A DNA stretch of 64,000 bases from Frateuria aurantia DSM 6220. Lineage in GTDB: Bacteria > Pseudomonadota > Gammaproteobacteria > Xanthomonadales > Rhodanobacteraceae. The notes beneath the pieces were generated by a model that did not search any database, was not told the DNA's origin, and saw nothing but the letters and a program-made list of their open reading frames with translations. Below are positions 17,018-26,106 of the stretch, in pieces. Location: contig NC_017033.1 in assembly GCF_000242255.2 (NCBI RefSeq), positions 2,305,110-2,369,109 of the forward strand. The letters run 5' to 3'. Every line of letters starts with the position of its first letter. Positions within the stretch are counted from its first letter, which is position 1. Position numbers and translations under genes: made by a program.

Positions 17018-17565
17018 GGCTGGAAATTCCAGACAAAAGTTTGAGTCGCCGCCGAGCTGTGGCTGGTGTCGCCATTGGCACGCTCGGTCCAGCTGATGCT
17101 CATGCTGCAATTGCCGCCATAGGGCGGACGCTCATTCAGCGAAGCACTGTCGGGACTGGCTCCGGCCGTGGCCGCATCACAGGCAATGCTTGCTGCCGCA
17201 GAGGGAAGTCCCGCAGCCAGCTCCTGACTCCAGTACTGACCGTCCTGCTGAGCCAATTGCGCAGGCGTGCAGGTACTGCTGCTGCAACTGGCACTGCCGC
17301 CTGAGCTCAAGGGATAACTGCCGTTGTAGTTGCCGCCCCAGACACCGGCCGGATTTGCCCGCATGCGATTGCTCATGCCTTGGGCCAATACCGAAGCCTG
17401 GGTACGCAGATAGGCCGTCTGGGTCGAGCGCAGGGACACGATGATCAGGGCCGCCAGACCGAGCAGGCCGATACCGAAGACCAGCACGGCAACCAGCACT
17501 TCGATCAGAGAAACCCCGCGCTGTATGCCACGACTGCCGAATCTGACTCCCCTTCGTGCATTCAT
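17014..17565 (-). CDS. pilV: type IV pilus modification/minor pilin PilV
   Basis: This 183-residue minor pilin has a basic leader (MNARRGVRFGSRGIQRG), prepilin cleavage before VSLIEVLVAVLVFGIGLLG, and the LRTQASVLAQGMSNRMRAN segment characteristic of PilV. It is the first gene of the minor-pilin operon; the 92 bp upstream should hold the promoter. No fimU gene precedes it as in Pseudomonas; the FimT/GspH protein lies at the far end instead. Confidence 0.88.
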   Translation of the reverse strand: MNARRGVRFGSRGIQRGVSLIEVLVAVLVFGIGLLGLAALIIVSLRSTQTAYLRTQASVLAQGMSNRMRANPAGVWGGNYNGSYPLSSGGSASCSSSTCTPAQLAQQDGQYWSQELAAGLPSAAASIACDAATAGASPDSASLNERPPYGGNCSMSISWTERANGDTSHSSAATQTFVWNFQP

Positions 17566-17657
17566 TGCCAGCCGATCTCCCCGGGCGGCCAGGATGAAAG
17601 CCGCTGCACTGACTCACCGATAAAGGTCCGGAACGGCACGTCCCGGACCCGGAAAGC

Positions 17658-18161
17658 TTACATCCCGCCCGGAGCACCCGGGGCGCCGCCGCCACCACCG
17701 GCACTCATGCCGCTGCCCTGGCTGGATTCGGCATGCACCGGAGCATGATAGTCCTCCAGTTGGCGGGCCTTGGTGCCGACCGGATCGACGCGGCGCAGCT
17801 GGCCGCCGTCGTCGTAATAACCGGTGAAATGGTAATCCAGTACCAAGCGGGCCAGATATTCCAGATGGCGCTTGCGGATCTTCGAATCATCGCTGCGCTC
17901 CAGCAGCACCGACTTGGGCAGCTGGCCCTGCTCTTTCAGATACGCGAAATGGCTGCCCAGATCCAGAGCCGACAGCACCGCGCCATCCAGCTCGAACTGG
18001 TTGTTCTTGTAGGCCTGGATGGTCAGGTCGAACTGATCCTTCATCGTCGAGGTCAGCACCTGAGGCTTTTTGCCGCCGAAATGGCAACCGGCCAACAACA
18101 GGGTGCTCAGCACCAGCAGCGCGGGCATGCAGCGCGCCAGCATCTTGGTAATTCGGGACAT
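17658..18161 (-). CDS. uncharacterised lipoprotein
   Basis: This 167-residue protein has a lipoprotein signal peptide with lipobox LLAGC, so Cys25 or so should be lipidated. Residue +2 is His, giving no Asp-type inner-membrane retention signal. The middle contains YKNNQFELDGAVLSALDLGSHFAYL and an Arg/Lys-rich helix. The C-terminus is a Gly/Pro tail (GGGGGAPGAPGGM). I recognise no domain. ATG 18161 has GGAG eight bases upstream; an ATG six codons earlier is less likely. It lies 92 bp upstream of pilV on the same strand, so a role in pilus biogenesis is possible but unproven. Confidence 0.7.
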   Translation of the reverse strand: MSRITKMLARCMPALLVLSTLLLAGCHFGGKKPQVLTSTMKDQFDLTIQAYKNNQFELDGAVLSALDLGSHFAYLKEQGQLPKSVLLERSDDSKIRKRHLEYLARLVLDYHFTGYYDDGGQLRRVDPVGTKARQLEDYHAPVHAESSQGSGMSAGGGGGAPGAPGGM

Positions 18162-18365
18162 GCGTGAATCTCCTGACAATCCATGACTTGATGGGGTAAA
18201 TCACTCCGCCAGCCAGCAGGCAGAGGTTTGCATTGCTGCGCCTAGACGGAACGTCGGCCGCTGCCGGTCCGTGATGAACAGCGGCCGGAAACAGTCGGAC
18301 CCAAGGCGACGATGATGTTGAAAAATAGCGGAGTGCCGGGCAAAGCGCCAGCGAAGGCCTCGAGC

Positions 18366-19463
18366 TCAGCCCTCCGGTGCGTTCTGCACCACCACCGAGC
18401 CCAGCCCCAGGGCCTTGTTGCGCGGCTGCGCCGCCAGCCGCGCTGCTGCACGACGCGCGATCTGACGGTAATGCCCGGCCAGATCCGAATCCGGCAGCGC
18501 CGCGACCACCGGCGCACCGTCATCCGCCTGCTTGCGGATGCGGATATCCAGCGGCAAGGCGCCCAGATAGGGCACGGCATAGTCCTCGGCCATCTGCCGA
18601 CCACCGCCGGCACCGAAGATCGCCTCCTCGTGACCGCAGTTGGAGCAGATATGGGTCGCCATGTTCTCGACCACCCCCAGCACCGGCACGCCGACCTTCT
18701 CGAACATCTTGTAGGCCTTGCGGGCATCCAGCAAGGCAATGTCCTGGGGCGTGGTGACCACCACCGCACCGGCCACCGGCACCTTCTGCGACAGGGTCAG
18801 CTGGATGTCGCCGGTGCCCGGCGGCAGGTCCATGATCAGATAATCCAGCTGCTCCCAGCGGCTGTCGTTCAACAGCTGCATCATGGCCTGGGTTACCATC
18901 GGACCACGCCAGATCATCGGCGTGTCTTCCTCGATCAGAAAACCGATCGACATGATCTGCAGGCCGTGCGCCTGCTTGGGCACGATGGTCTTGCCATCAG
19001 GCGAGTCGGGCTTGCCTTCCACGCCGAACATCCGCGGCTGGCTGGGACCGTAGATATCGGCATCCAGAATCCCGACACGGGCCCCTTCGGCCTGCAAGGC
19101 GAGTGCCAGATTCGCCGACACCGTCGACTTGCCGACGCCGCCCTTGCCCGAAGCCACCACGATAATGTTCTTGACCCCGCCCAGCGGAGCCAGCGCCTGC
19201 TGCACGCGGTGGCTGTAGATGCGGCTGTGGATCGACACGGCGGCGGCCTCGATCTCCGGCTGCGCCTGCAGATGCGTCTGCACCAGGGCGGCCAGCTCCG
19301 CGCGAGCACCATCATCCAGCGGGTAACCCAGCGCCAGGTCCACCGATACCTTGCGACCGTCCACGCCGACGGCACGCACGGCCCCGCCCAGCGGCGTGTC
19401 GCCGTAGGGATCGGCCAGGGACGCCAGGCATTGGCGTACGGAGGTCTCGCTTGTCTCGATCAT
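18366..19463 (-). CDS. apbC: Fe-S cluster carrier ATPase ApbC/Mrp
   Basis: This 365-residue P-loop ATPase of the Mrp/NBP35 family carries and delivers [4Fe-4S] clusters. An N-terminal DUF59/MIP18-like domain covers residues 1-90. The deviant Walker A motif is ASGKGGVGKSTVSANLA near 104, followed by DADIYGPSQ and DLPPGTGD. The cluster-binding CxxC is in THICSNCGHE near 280. ATG 19463 fits the family start. It is transcribed away from the DUF2147 gene, with a 144-bp divergent promoter region, and the 200 bp downstream hold no gene. Confidence 0.93.
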   Translation of the reverse strand: MIETSETSVRQCLASLADPYGDTPLGGAVRAVGVDGRKVSVDLALGYPLDDGARAELAALVQTHLQAQPEIEAAAVSIHSRIYSHRVQQALAPLGGVKNIIVVASGKGGVGKSTVSANLALALQAEGARVGILDADIYGPSQPRMFGVEGKPDSPDGKTIVPKQAHGLQIMSIGFLIEEDTPMIWRGPMVTQAMMQLLNDSRWEQLDYLIMDLPPGTGDIQLTLSQKVPVAGAVVVTTPQDIALLDARKAYKMFEKVGVPVLGVVENMATHICSNCGHEEAIFGAGGGRQMAEDYAVPYLGALPLDIRIRKQADDGAPVVAALPDSDLAGHYRQIARRAAARLAAQPRNKALGLGSVVVQNAPEG

Positions 19464-19607
19464 GCGTATCCGAAGATGCAACTGTAGGCAAGCGCATAGT
19501 ATGCCATCGACAAGGCCGGGGACGGGACCGACAATGTCGCATTGCAACTTGACCGCCTGCCGCGGCCGGCGGAATCTGTCCACCATACCGATCCGTATGG
19601 AGCCTGT

Positions 19608-20081
19608 ATGACACGTCTGATCTCCTCCGCCCTGGCCGCCGCGCTGTTGCTGGCCGGCACCGCCCATGCCGCACAGCACGACAGCCCGGTAGGTACCTGG
19701 CAAACCATTGACGATGAAACCGGCCAACCACGCTCCATCGTCGAAATCACCGAGCACGACGGCCAGCTGCAAGGTCAGGTCAAACAGCTGCTGAATCTCA
19801 CGCCGGCCGAGATCAAGGCTGACGGCGAGCACCCGCACTGCACCCGCTGCGACGGCGACAAGCATGACCAGCCCATCGAGGGCATGGTGATCATGTGGGG
19901 CGTCCGTCAGGATGGTGACGACTGGGATGGCGGCCATGTGCTGGACCCCAAGAAAGGCAAGACCTACAAGGTCAAGCTGCATCTTGAAGAGGGTGGTGAA
20001 AAACTGACGGTGCGCGGTTATATCGGCTTTTCGCTGCTGGGCCGCAGCCAGACCTGGGTCCGCAAGGACGCGGCCGGCTGA
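19608..20081 (+). CDS. DUF2147 exported protein
   Basis: This 157-residue protein has a clear signal peptide (LISSALAAALLLAGTAHA). The DUF2147 fold is seen as PVGTWQTIDDETGQPRSIV at the mature N-terminus and LTVRGYIGFSLLGRSQTW at the end. A cysteine pair HCTRCDG lies mid-protein. Members are periplasmic or outer-membrane-associated with no agreed biochemical role. It is monocistronic, followed by 217 bp before metG that hold a weak hairpin at 20085-20098 and the metG promoter. Confidence 0.88.
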   Translation: MTRLISSALAAALLLAGTAHAAQHDSPVGTWQTIDDETGQPRSIVEITEHDGQLQGQVKQLLNLTPAEIKADGEHPHCTRCDGDKHDQPIEGMVIMWGVRQDGDDWDGGHVLDPKKGKTYKVKLHLEEGGEKLTVRGYIGFSLLGRSQTWVRKDAAG

Positions 20082-20298
20082 ACGCCCGCGCAGGCGGGTG
20101 ATCTGACCCGGGTCCGCTTGGAGATGGGCGCACCGATAAACCATCAAAGCCTTCAGGACGATGGCGACCGGACACCCAGGCCGACCCGCCAGAGAAATCC
20201 GGCCGGGACACCCTTGCGGACAGGCCCGCGCGCCGCATGCCACGACGAGTACGACCGTCATGGCATAATGGCCCGTCCTGTCCCATGCACGGTCCCCC

Positions 20299-22425
20299 AT
20301 GTCTCGCCGAATTCTCGTCACCAATGCCCTGCCCTATGCCAATGGCCCGCTGCACCTCGGCCACATGCTGGGTTACATGCAGGCGGACATGTGGGTACGG
20401 GCGCAACGGCTTTGCGGCCATGACGTGACCTATGTGGCGGCCGACGACGCCCATGGCACGCCGATCATGCTGGCGGCGGAAAAGGCCGGACTCAGCCCCG
20501 AAGACTTCATTGCCGGCGTGCTGGCCAGTCACGAGGCCGATTTCGCCGATTTCAGCTTCAGCTACGATCATTACCACAGCACGCACACGCCGGAAAACCA
20601 GGTGCTGGCCAGCACCATCTATCTGCGTCTGAAGCAGGCCGGCTATATCGCGACGCGGTCGATCCAGCAGCTGTTCGATCCGGAACGGCAGATGTTCCTG
20701 CCCGACCGCTACATCAAGGGCACCTGCCCCAAATGCGGCACGCCGGACCAGTACGGCGACAACTGCGAGCACTGCGGCGCGACCTACGCCCCCACCGACC
20801 TGATCAACCCTTACTCGGTAGTGTCCGGCGCCACTCCGGTACTGCGCGAATCCGAGCATTATTTCTTCGAACTGTCGAAATTCCATGACCTGCTGGACGA
20901 CTGGTTCGGCGGCAAGCTGACCGGTGGCCCGGTCGCCAACAGCGGCGTCATCGCCAAGCTGCGCGAATGGCTGGATCTGGGCCTGAAGGACTGGGACATT
21001 TCCCGCGACGCCCCCTACTTCGGCTTTCCGATACCCGAGGCGCCGGGCAAGTTCTTCTATGTCTGGCTGGATGCCCCCATCGGCTATCTGGCCAGCTTCC
21101 TTGCGCTGTGCCGCCAGCGCGGCATGAACTTCGACGATTACATGGATGCCGGCAGCGATACCGAGCTGCACCATTTCATCGGCAAGGACATCATCAATTT
21201 CCATGGCCTGTTCTGGCCGGCCACCCTGCACGGCGCCTGCATGCGCGTGCCCACGGCCTTGCATGTCAACGGCTATCTGACTGTCAACGGCGCCAAGATG
21301 TCGAAGTCGCGCGGCACTTTTATCCAGGCCCGGACCTATCTGCAATCAGGTCTGCATCCGGAAGTGCTGCGCTACTACTTCGCTACCATGCTCAGCGATA
21401 CGCCGGTCGATGTCGACCTGGATCTGAAAGCCTTCGAGGAACGGGTCAACTCCCATCTGGTCGGCAAGTGGGCCAATATCGCCAGCCGTACCGCGGGCTT
21501 TGTGCACACCCATTTCCAGGGGCGGCTGGCCGATCGGCTGGCGGCCCCCGAGGCCGCGCTGTGGCAGCAACTGCTGGCCCAATACGGCGACATCGGGCAG
21601 TTGTACCGCGACGACCAGTTCGCCGAGGTCACCCGCCGCTTCATCGCCATCGCCGATCTGGTCAACGCCTATATCGCCGAGCAGATGCCCTGGAAGCAGG
21701 CCAAGGATCCGGATCAGCGCGAAGCGCTGCACCAGACCTGCACCTTCGCGCTGTCGGCCTTCCATCTGCTGAGCGCTCTGCTGAAGCCGATCCTGCCGAA
21801 GACCGTCGCCCTGGCCGAGCAGTTTCTGGACCGATCGATCACCCATTTCGACGATGTTCTCCAGCCGCTGCTGGGGCACACCGTGCAAGCCTTCCAGCCC
21901 CTGCTGGGACGGATTGATCCAAAACAGATCGAAGCCATGGTCGAAGCCTCCAGGAGCTCGATCGGCTCCGCGCCGGACGAACCGGCCCCGGCCGCCAAGG
22001 CGACCGGCACCATATCTACATCCTCATCCACCAAGAAGACTGTCACCGTGAACGCAAGCACCAGCCCCGAAACCCCGACCGCCCCCGAAACCCCGATCAT
22101 CGGCATCGACGACTTCGCCAAGCTGGACCTGCGGATCGGAAAGGTCCTGGTCTGCGAGCTGGTGGAAGGCTCGGACAAGCTGCTGCGCTTCGAACTTGAT
22201 GCCGGCCCGCTGGGCAAGCGCCAGATCTTCTCCGGCATCCGCGCCGCTTATCCGCAGCCGGAACGTCTGGTCGGCCGCTCGGTGGTCTTCGTGGCCAATC
22301 TGGCGCCCCGCAAGATGCGCTTCGGCATCTCCGAAGGCATGATCCTGTCGGCCGGTGACGGCGGCAGCGACCTGTTCCTGCTCGACGCCGACAACGGCGC
22401 CGCGGCCGGGGCCACCGTCCGCTGA
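20299..22425 (+). CDS. metG: methionyl-tRNA synthetase
   Basis: This 708-residue class I aminoacyl-tRNA synthetase charges tRNA-Met. The HIGH-type motif is HLGH near residue 14. The zinc knuckle has CPKC and CEHC near 145-160. KMSKS lies near 333. A low-complexity linker rich in Ala, Thr and Ser (about 555-600) joins the catalytic and anticodon domains to the C-terminal EMAP/tRNA-binding domain ([15 protein letters not shown] to the end), which also dimerises the enzyme. Full length for the long bacterial form. A MarC gene follows 19 bp later. Confidence 0.97.
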   Translation: MSRRILVTNALPYANGPLHLGHMLGYMQADMWVRAQRLCGHDVTYVAADDAHGTPIMLAAEKAGLSPEDFIAGVLASHEADFADFSFSYDHYHSTHTPENQVLASTIYLRLKQAGYIATRSIQQLFDPERQMFLPDRYIKGTCPKCGTPDQYGDNCEHCGATYAPTDLINPYSVVSGATPVLRESEHYFFELSKFHDLLDDWFGGKLTGGPVANSGVIAKLREWLDLGLKDWDISRDAPYFGFPIPEAPGKFFYVWLDAPIGYLASFLALCRQRGMNFDDYMDAGSDTELHHFIGKDIINFHGLFWPATLHGACMRVPTALHVNGYLTVNGAKMSKSRGTFIQARTYLQSGLHPEVLRYYFATMLSDTPVDVDLDLKAFEERVNSHLVGKWANIASRTAGFVHTHFQGRLADRLAAPEAALWQQLLAQYGDIGQLYRDDQFAEVTRRFIAIADLVNAYIAEQMPWKQAKDPDQREALHQTCTFALSAFHLLSALLKPILPKTVALAEQFLDRSITHFDDVLQPLLGHTVQAFQPLLGRIDPKQIEAMVEASRSSIGSAPDEPAPAAKATGTISTSSSTKKTVTVNASTSPETPTAPETPIIGIDDFAKLDLRIGKVLVCELVEGSDKLLRFELDAGPLGKRQIFSGIRAAYPQPERLVGRSVVFVANLAPRKMRFGISEGMILSAGDGGSDLFLLDADNGAAAGATVR

Positions 22426-22444
22426 ACGCAGCGAAGGAGATCGC

Positions 22445-23083
22445 ATGATGGCATTCCTGTCCATGGTCGGTGTCGGCCTGATCGGTCTCCTTCCCCTGGC
22501 CAATCCCCTGACCAGCGTCATCGTGCTGCTGGGCATCGGCTCCCATCTCGAGCCGGCCGAACGCAACCGGCAGGTACTGCAGGCCTCGGTCTACGTATTC
22601 CTGATCCTGCTGATCTCGTTCTATGCCGGCCAGGCCATCCTCAACCTGTTCGCGATATCCCTGCCCGGACTGCGCATCGCCGGCGGCCTGATCGTCGGCC
22701 ATATCGGCTTCCAGATGCTGTTTCCCAAGGACGCTCTGGACAGCGGCACGCCCCGTCAAGGTGGCAGCCAGAGCATCGCCTTCGTGCCGCTGGCAATGCC
22801 GACCACGGCCGGCCCCGGCACCATCGCCTTTATCATCAGTGCCTCCGCCACCGTGCCCGCGCATGTCCCCACCTGGATGTTCCAGAGTGCTGCGGTGACC
22901 TCGTTCGCACTGACCGGACTGATCTGCTGGCTGGTGCTGCGGGCGGCGAACCCCATCATGCGCATGCTTGGCCACAGCGGTATCGATGCCATTTCGCGCC
23001 TGATGGGCTTTATCCTGGTATGCATGGGCGTGCAGTTCGTGATCAACGGCATCGAACAGGTCTATCACGGCCTGCAAGGCTGA
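22445..23083 (+). CDS. MarC-family inner-membrane protein
   Basis: This 212-residue protein has about six hydrophobic helices and the MarC signatures LLPLANPLTSVIVL and PLAMPTTAGPGTIAF, a duplicated half motif lining the family's fold. GAAGGAGA precedes the ATG; a second ATG lies one codon in. MarC-family members are called NAAT transporters, but no firm substrate is established. It probably shares the metG transcript. A second family member lies at 60002-60613. Confidence 0.88.
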   Translation: MMAFLSMVGVGLIGLLPLANPLTSVIVLLGIGSHLEPAERNRQVLQASVYVFLILLISFYAGQAILNLFAISLPGLRIAGGLIVGHIGFQMLFPKDALDSGTPRQGGSQSIAFVPLAMPTTAGPGTIAFIISASATVPAHVPTWMFQSAAVTSFALTGLICWLVLRAANPIMRMLGHSGIDAISRLMGFILVCMGVQFVINGIEQVYHGLQG

Positions 23084-23098
23084 GCAGCTACACGCCCC

Positions 23099-23719
23099 AT
23101 GCCCATATCCAGTCACGTGCCCAGCGTCAGCCAGATCGATGCCTTGCTGCCCCAGACCCAGTGCGGTCAGTGCGGCTTCAAAGGCTGCCGCCCCTATGCC
23201 GAAGCTCTTGCCGAAGGCCGCACCGCCATCAACCGCTGTCCGCCGGGTGGCACCGAAGGCATCGCCCGCCTGGCCGAGCTGCTGGACCAGCCACCGCTGC
23301 CGCTGGACCCTGCCTGCGGTCATGAGCACCCGCGCCAGCTGGCGCGCATCGTGGAGGCCGACTGCATCGGCTGCACCAAATGCATCCAGGCCTGCCCGGT
23401 CGATGCCATCCTGGGCACCGCCAAGGCCATGCACACTGTCATCAGCGATCTCTGCACCGGCTGCGAGCTGTGCGTTCCAGCCTGCCCGGTGGACTGCATC
23501 AGCCTGGAAGCCATGCCGGCCGCCCAGCTCGACCAGGCCCACGCCGATCAGGCACGACACCGGTTTCAGCGTCTGCAGCAGCGCCAGGCCGCCGAAGCCG
23601 CCCGCCGTGAACAAGAACTGCAGGCCCGCAAGAACGAGGTCGCCAGCGCCGGACTCAGTCCGGTGCAAGCCGCGCTGGCCCGCCGCAAGGCCCGTGAACA
23701 AGGTTCCTCCTCCGCATGA
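23099..23719 (+). CDS. rsxB: RnfB/RsxB-like ferredoxin subunit
   Basis: This 206-residue iron-sulfur protein has the N-terminal RnfB cluster motif (CGQCGFKGC plus a later Cys in NRCPPGG) and two 4Fe-4S ferredoxin motifs, [14 protein letters not shown] and [14 protein letters not shown]. The N-terminal membrane helix of classical RnfB is missing, so it should be soluble. The Ala/Arg/Gln-rich C-terminal tail is predicted helical. None of the other Rnf subunits is nearby. It overlaps nth by four bases (ATGA), which suggests a supply role for the Nth 4Fe-4S cluster or another iron-sulfur client, by inference. Confidence 0.85.
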   Translation: MPISSHVPSVSQIDALLPQTQCGQCGFKGCRPYAEALAEGRTAINRCPPGGTEGIARLAELLDQPPLPLDPACGHEHPRQLARIVEADCIGCTKCIQACPVDAILGTAKAMHTVISDLCTGCELCVPACPVDCISLEAMPAAQLDQAHADQARHRFQRLQQRQAAEAARREQELQARKNEVASAGLSPVQAALARRKAREQGSSSA

Positions 23720-24357
23720 AGCGTCAAGACGTCATCGAACTGTTCAGCCGCCTGCGGGAACTGGACCCGCACCCCACCACCGAACTGGAGTACGGCACGC
23801 CCTTCCAGTTGCTGGTCGCGGTCACGCTCTCTGCCCAGTCCACCGATGTCGGCGTCAACAAGGTCACTCGCCGGCTGTTTCCCGTCGCGCCCACCCCGCA
23901 GGCCATGGCCGCTCTGGGCGAAGACGGCATCAGACCCTATATCGCCAGCCTGGGCCTTTTCAATGGCAAGGCCCGCAACGTCGCCGCCCTGAGCCAGATC
24001 ATCGTCGAGCAGCACGACGGCGAAGTACCCGCAGATCGCAAGGCCCTGGAAGCCTTGCCCGGTGTGGGCCGCAAAACGGCCAACGTGGTCCTCAATACGG
24101 CCTTCGGGGTGCCTGCCATTGCCGTGGACACCCATATCTTCCGGATCTCCAACCGGACCGGACTGGCACCGGGCAAGGACGTCAATGCGGTCGAGGCCAA
24201 GCTTGAAAAAGTGGTGCCCGCCGAGTTCAAGCAGGATGCCCACCACTGGCTGATCCTGCACGGCCGCTATGTCTGCAAGGCCCGCAAGCCGGACTGCCCG
24301 CAATGCGTGATCAGCGACCTCTGCCGCTGCAAAAGCAAGACGCCGGCTGCGCACTGA
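23716..24357 (+). CDS. nth: endonuclease III
   Basis: This 213-residue bifunctional DNA glycosylase/AP lyase removes oxidised pyrimidines. The helix-hairpin-helix motif [14 protein letters not shown] ends just before the AVDTHIFR segment with the catalytic Asp; the catalytic Lys lies in the [13 protein letters not shown] region. The C-terminal 4Fe-4S site has the C-x6-C-x2-C-x5-C spacing in [17 protein letters not shown]. The start overlaps rsxB, so the two are co-translated. Confidence 0.96.
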   Translation: MKRQDVIELFSRLRELDPHPTTELEYGTPFQLLVAVTLSAQSTDVGVNKVTRRLFPVAPTPQAMAALGEDGIRPYIASLGLFNGKARNVAALSQIIVEQHDGEVPADRKALEALPGVGRKTANVVLNTAFGVPAIAVDTHIFRISNRTGLAPGKDVNAVEAKLEKVVPAEFKQDAHHWLILHGRYVCKARKPDCPQCVISDLCRCKSKTPAAH

Positions 24358-24497
24358 AGCCGGTCCGCACCGATACGGACAGCACGCTGCAACCGCATGT
24401 CGCAATTGCGGATCATTCGCACTTGCACTAATGTCGCGACTTTGCCACGCCATGCCCGCCATCCAGTCCGGGCCCGCCTCAATGGATAACGACGCCC

Positions 24498-25187
24498 ATG
24501 CAGTTGCACATCCCCCAGGTCCTGACAGCCGATCAGCTCGGGCACTTCCAGACCAGACTCGACCAGGCGGACTGGCAGGACGGCCGCATCACCGCCGGTT
24601 ACCAGTCCGCCCAGGCCAAGCAGAACCGGCAATTGCGTGAAAGCGATCCACTGGCCATCGAACTGGGGGGCATCGTCGAAGCCGCCGTGCTCGGACACCC
24701 CACCTTCTTCTCGGCGGCCCTGCCGCGACACATCTATCCCCCGCTGTTCAACCGCTACGGTATCGGCGAACAATTCGATTATCACGTCGACAATGCCGTG
24801 CGCTACGATCGCCGCCGTCAACCGCCACTGCCGGTACGCACCGATCTCTCGTGCACACTGTTTCTCAGCGAACCGGACAGCTACGACGGCGGCGGCCTGG
24901 TGATCCGCGATCGCTACGGCACCCATACGGTCAAACTGCCGGCCGGCGACCTGCTGCTGTATCCCGCCACAAGCCTGCACAAGGTCGAACCGGTCACCCG
25001 CGGCGCGCGGACCGCCTGTTTTTTCTGGCTGCAGAGCATGGTACGCCAGGACAGTCAGCGCGAGCTGCTGTTCGAGCTCGATGTGAATATCCAGACCCTG
25101 ACCGCGCAAGACCATGCCGATCCGGCCGTGCTGCTGAATCTGACCGGGATCTATCACAATCTGCTGCGACAGTGGGTCGGCGAATGA
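24498..25187 (+). CDS. Fe(II)-dependent PKHD-type hydroxylase, PiuC-like
   Basis: This 229-residue Fe(II)/2-oxoglutarate dioxygenase belongs to the PiuC/YbiX family. Iron ligands are in FDYHVDNAV (HxD near 97) and SLHKVEPV (His near 158), with the 2-oxoglutarate Arg in [13 protein letters not shown]. In Pseudomonas the homologue sits beside the PiuA siderophore receptor; here it is paired instead with a Sel1-repeat gene through an ATGA overlap, and the Fiu/PiuA-like receptor is 20 kb away. The substrate is unknown. Confidence 0.9.
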   Translation: MQLHIPQVLTADQLGHFQTRLDQADWQDGRITAGYQSAQAKQNRQLRESDPLAIELGGIVEAAVLGHPTFFSAALPRHIYPPLFNRYGIGEQFDYHVDNAVRYDRRRQPPLPVRTDLSCTLFLSEPDSYDGGGLVIRDRYGTHTVKLPAGDLLLYPATSLHKVEPVTRGARTACFFWLQSMVRQDSQRELLFELDVNIQTLTAQDHADPAVLLNLTGIYHNLLRQWVGE

Positions 25188-25966
25188 GCCGCCCCATGGC
25201 CGAAGCCGCCGAGAAGGCGCCGAATATCGGCGCCCCCGACTTTGATCCTCGCCATGTCGAGTCGCTGCTGAGCACCTCACCGACCGCCGCCGCGGCCTAT
25301 CTTCAGGCACATGCCAAACGAGGCGAGCCGGCCGCCCAGACCTTGCTGGCCCAGCTCTGTCTGGATGGTCATGGCCTGCCACGCTCCGCGGAGGAAGCCC
25401 GCTACTGGTTTGCCCGCGCTGCCCATGAGGGTCAGCCCATGGCCATGAACATGCTCGGCCGCTGCCATGAGAACGGCTGGGGCGGTCCCGTGGACAATCT
25501 GCTGGCCGCGATCTGGTTCAAGCGTGCGGCCGAAGCCGGGCTGGACTGGGGTCTTTACAACTATGCGCACTGCCTGGCCCATGGTCGTGGCGTGCCGCGC
25601 GATCCGCCGGCAGCATTGGCCACCTTCGCCCGCGCCGTCGAACTGGGTCATGGCCGGGCCATGCATTTCCTGGGGCAATATTACGAGCACGGCTGGGTGG
25701 TCCCGATGGACCGCGCCCGCGCTTTCGACCTGTATCGTCGGGCGGCCGCTACCGGTGATTACCGGGGACTCGCCAGCTGGGCCTCGGTACTGGTCGAACA
25801 AGGCCGACCCGAGGATGCCCTGCCCTTGCTGCAAAAAGCCCTGGATCAGGCGCCCAAGGCCTATCGCGCCGAATTGCTGCGCCAGCTGCAAGGCTCGGGC
25901 GAACCTCGATTGCAGGCCCTGGCCCGGCAGACAGTGTCCGGCATGGAGAATCCTGCCCGGTCCTGA
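25184..25966 (+). CDS. Sel1-repeat (tetratricopeptide-like) protein
   Basis: This 260-residue helical-repeat protein has about five Sel1-like repeats, visible as [19 protein letters not shown]-type and [18 protein letters not shown]-type units of about 36 residues. There is no signal peptide or membrane segment, so it is probably a cytoplasmic scaffold. The ATG overlaps the hydroxylase stop (ATGA), and Sel1 proteins commonly accompany PiuC genes. The C-terminal 60 residues ([19 protein letters not shown]) read as a more ordinary TPR. Confidence 0.85.
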   Translation: MSRPMAEAAEKAPNIGAPDFDPRHVESLLSTSPTAAAAYLQAHAKRGEPAAQTLLAQLCLDGHGLPRSAEEARYWFARAAHEGQPMAMNMLGRCHENGWGGPVDNLLAAIWFKRAAEAGLDWGLYNYAHCLAHGRGVPRDPPAALATFARAVELGHGRAMHFLGQYYEHGWVVPMDRARAFDLYRRAAATGDYRGLASWASVLVEQGRPEDALPLLQKALDQAPKAYRAELLRQLQGSGEPRLQALARQTVSGMENPARS

Positions 25967-26106
25967 GCGGCACAGCCCCGGAAACCCGAACGACCACTCG
26001 CCGCCACGGGTGCGCACGACACCCTCCTGGCCCCTCCCCGCCATCACGCGCCACGCGATATCCGGCAAGGACCGCCGTGATCACCCGATACCATTACGCC
26101 CGCGCC

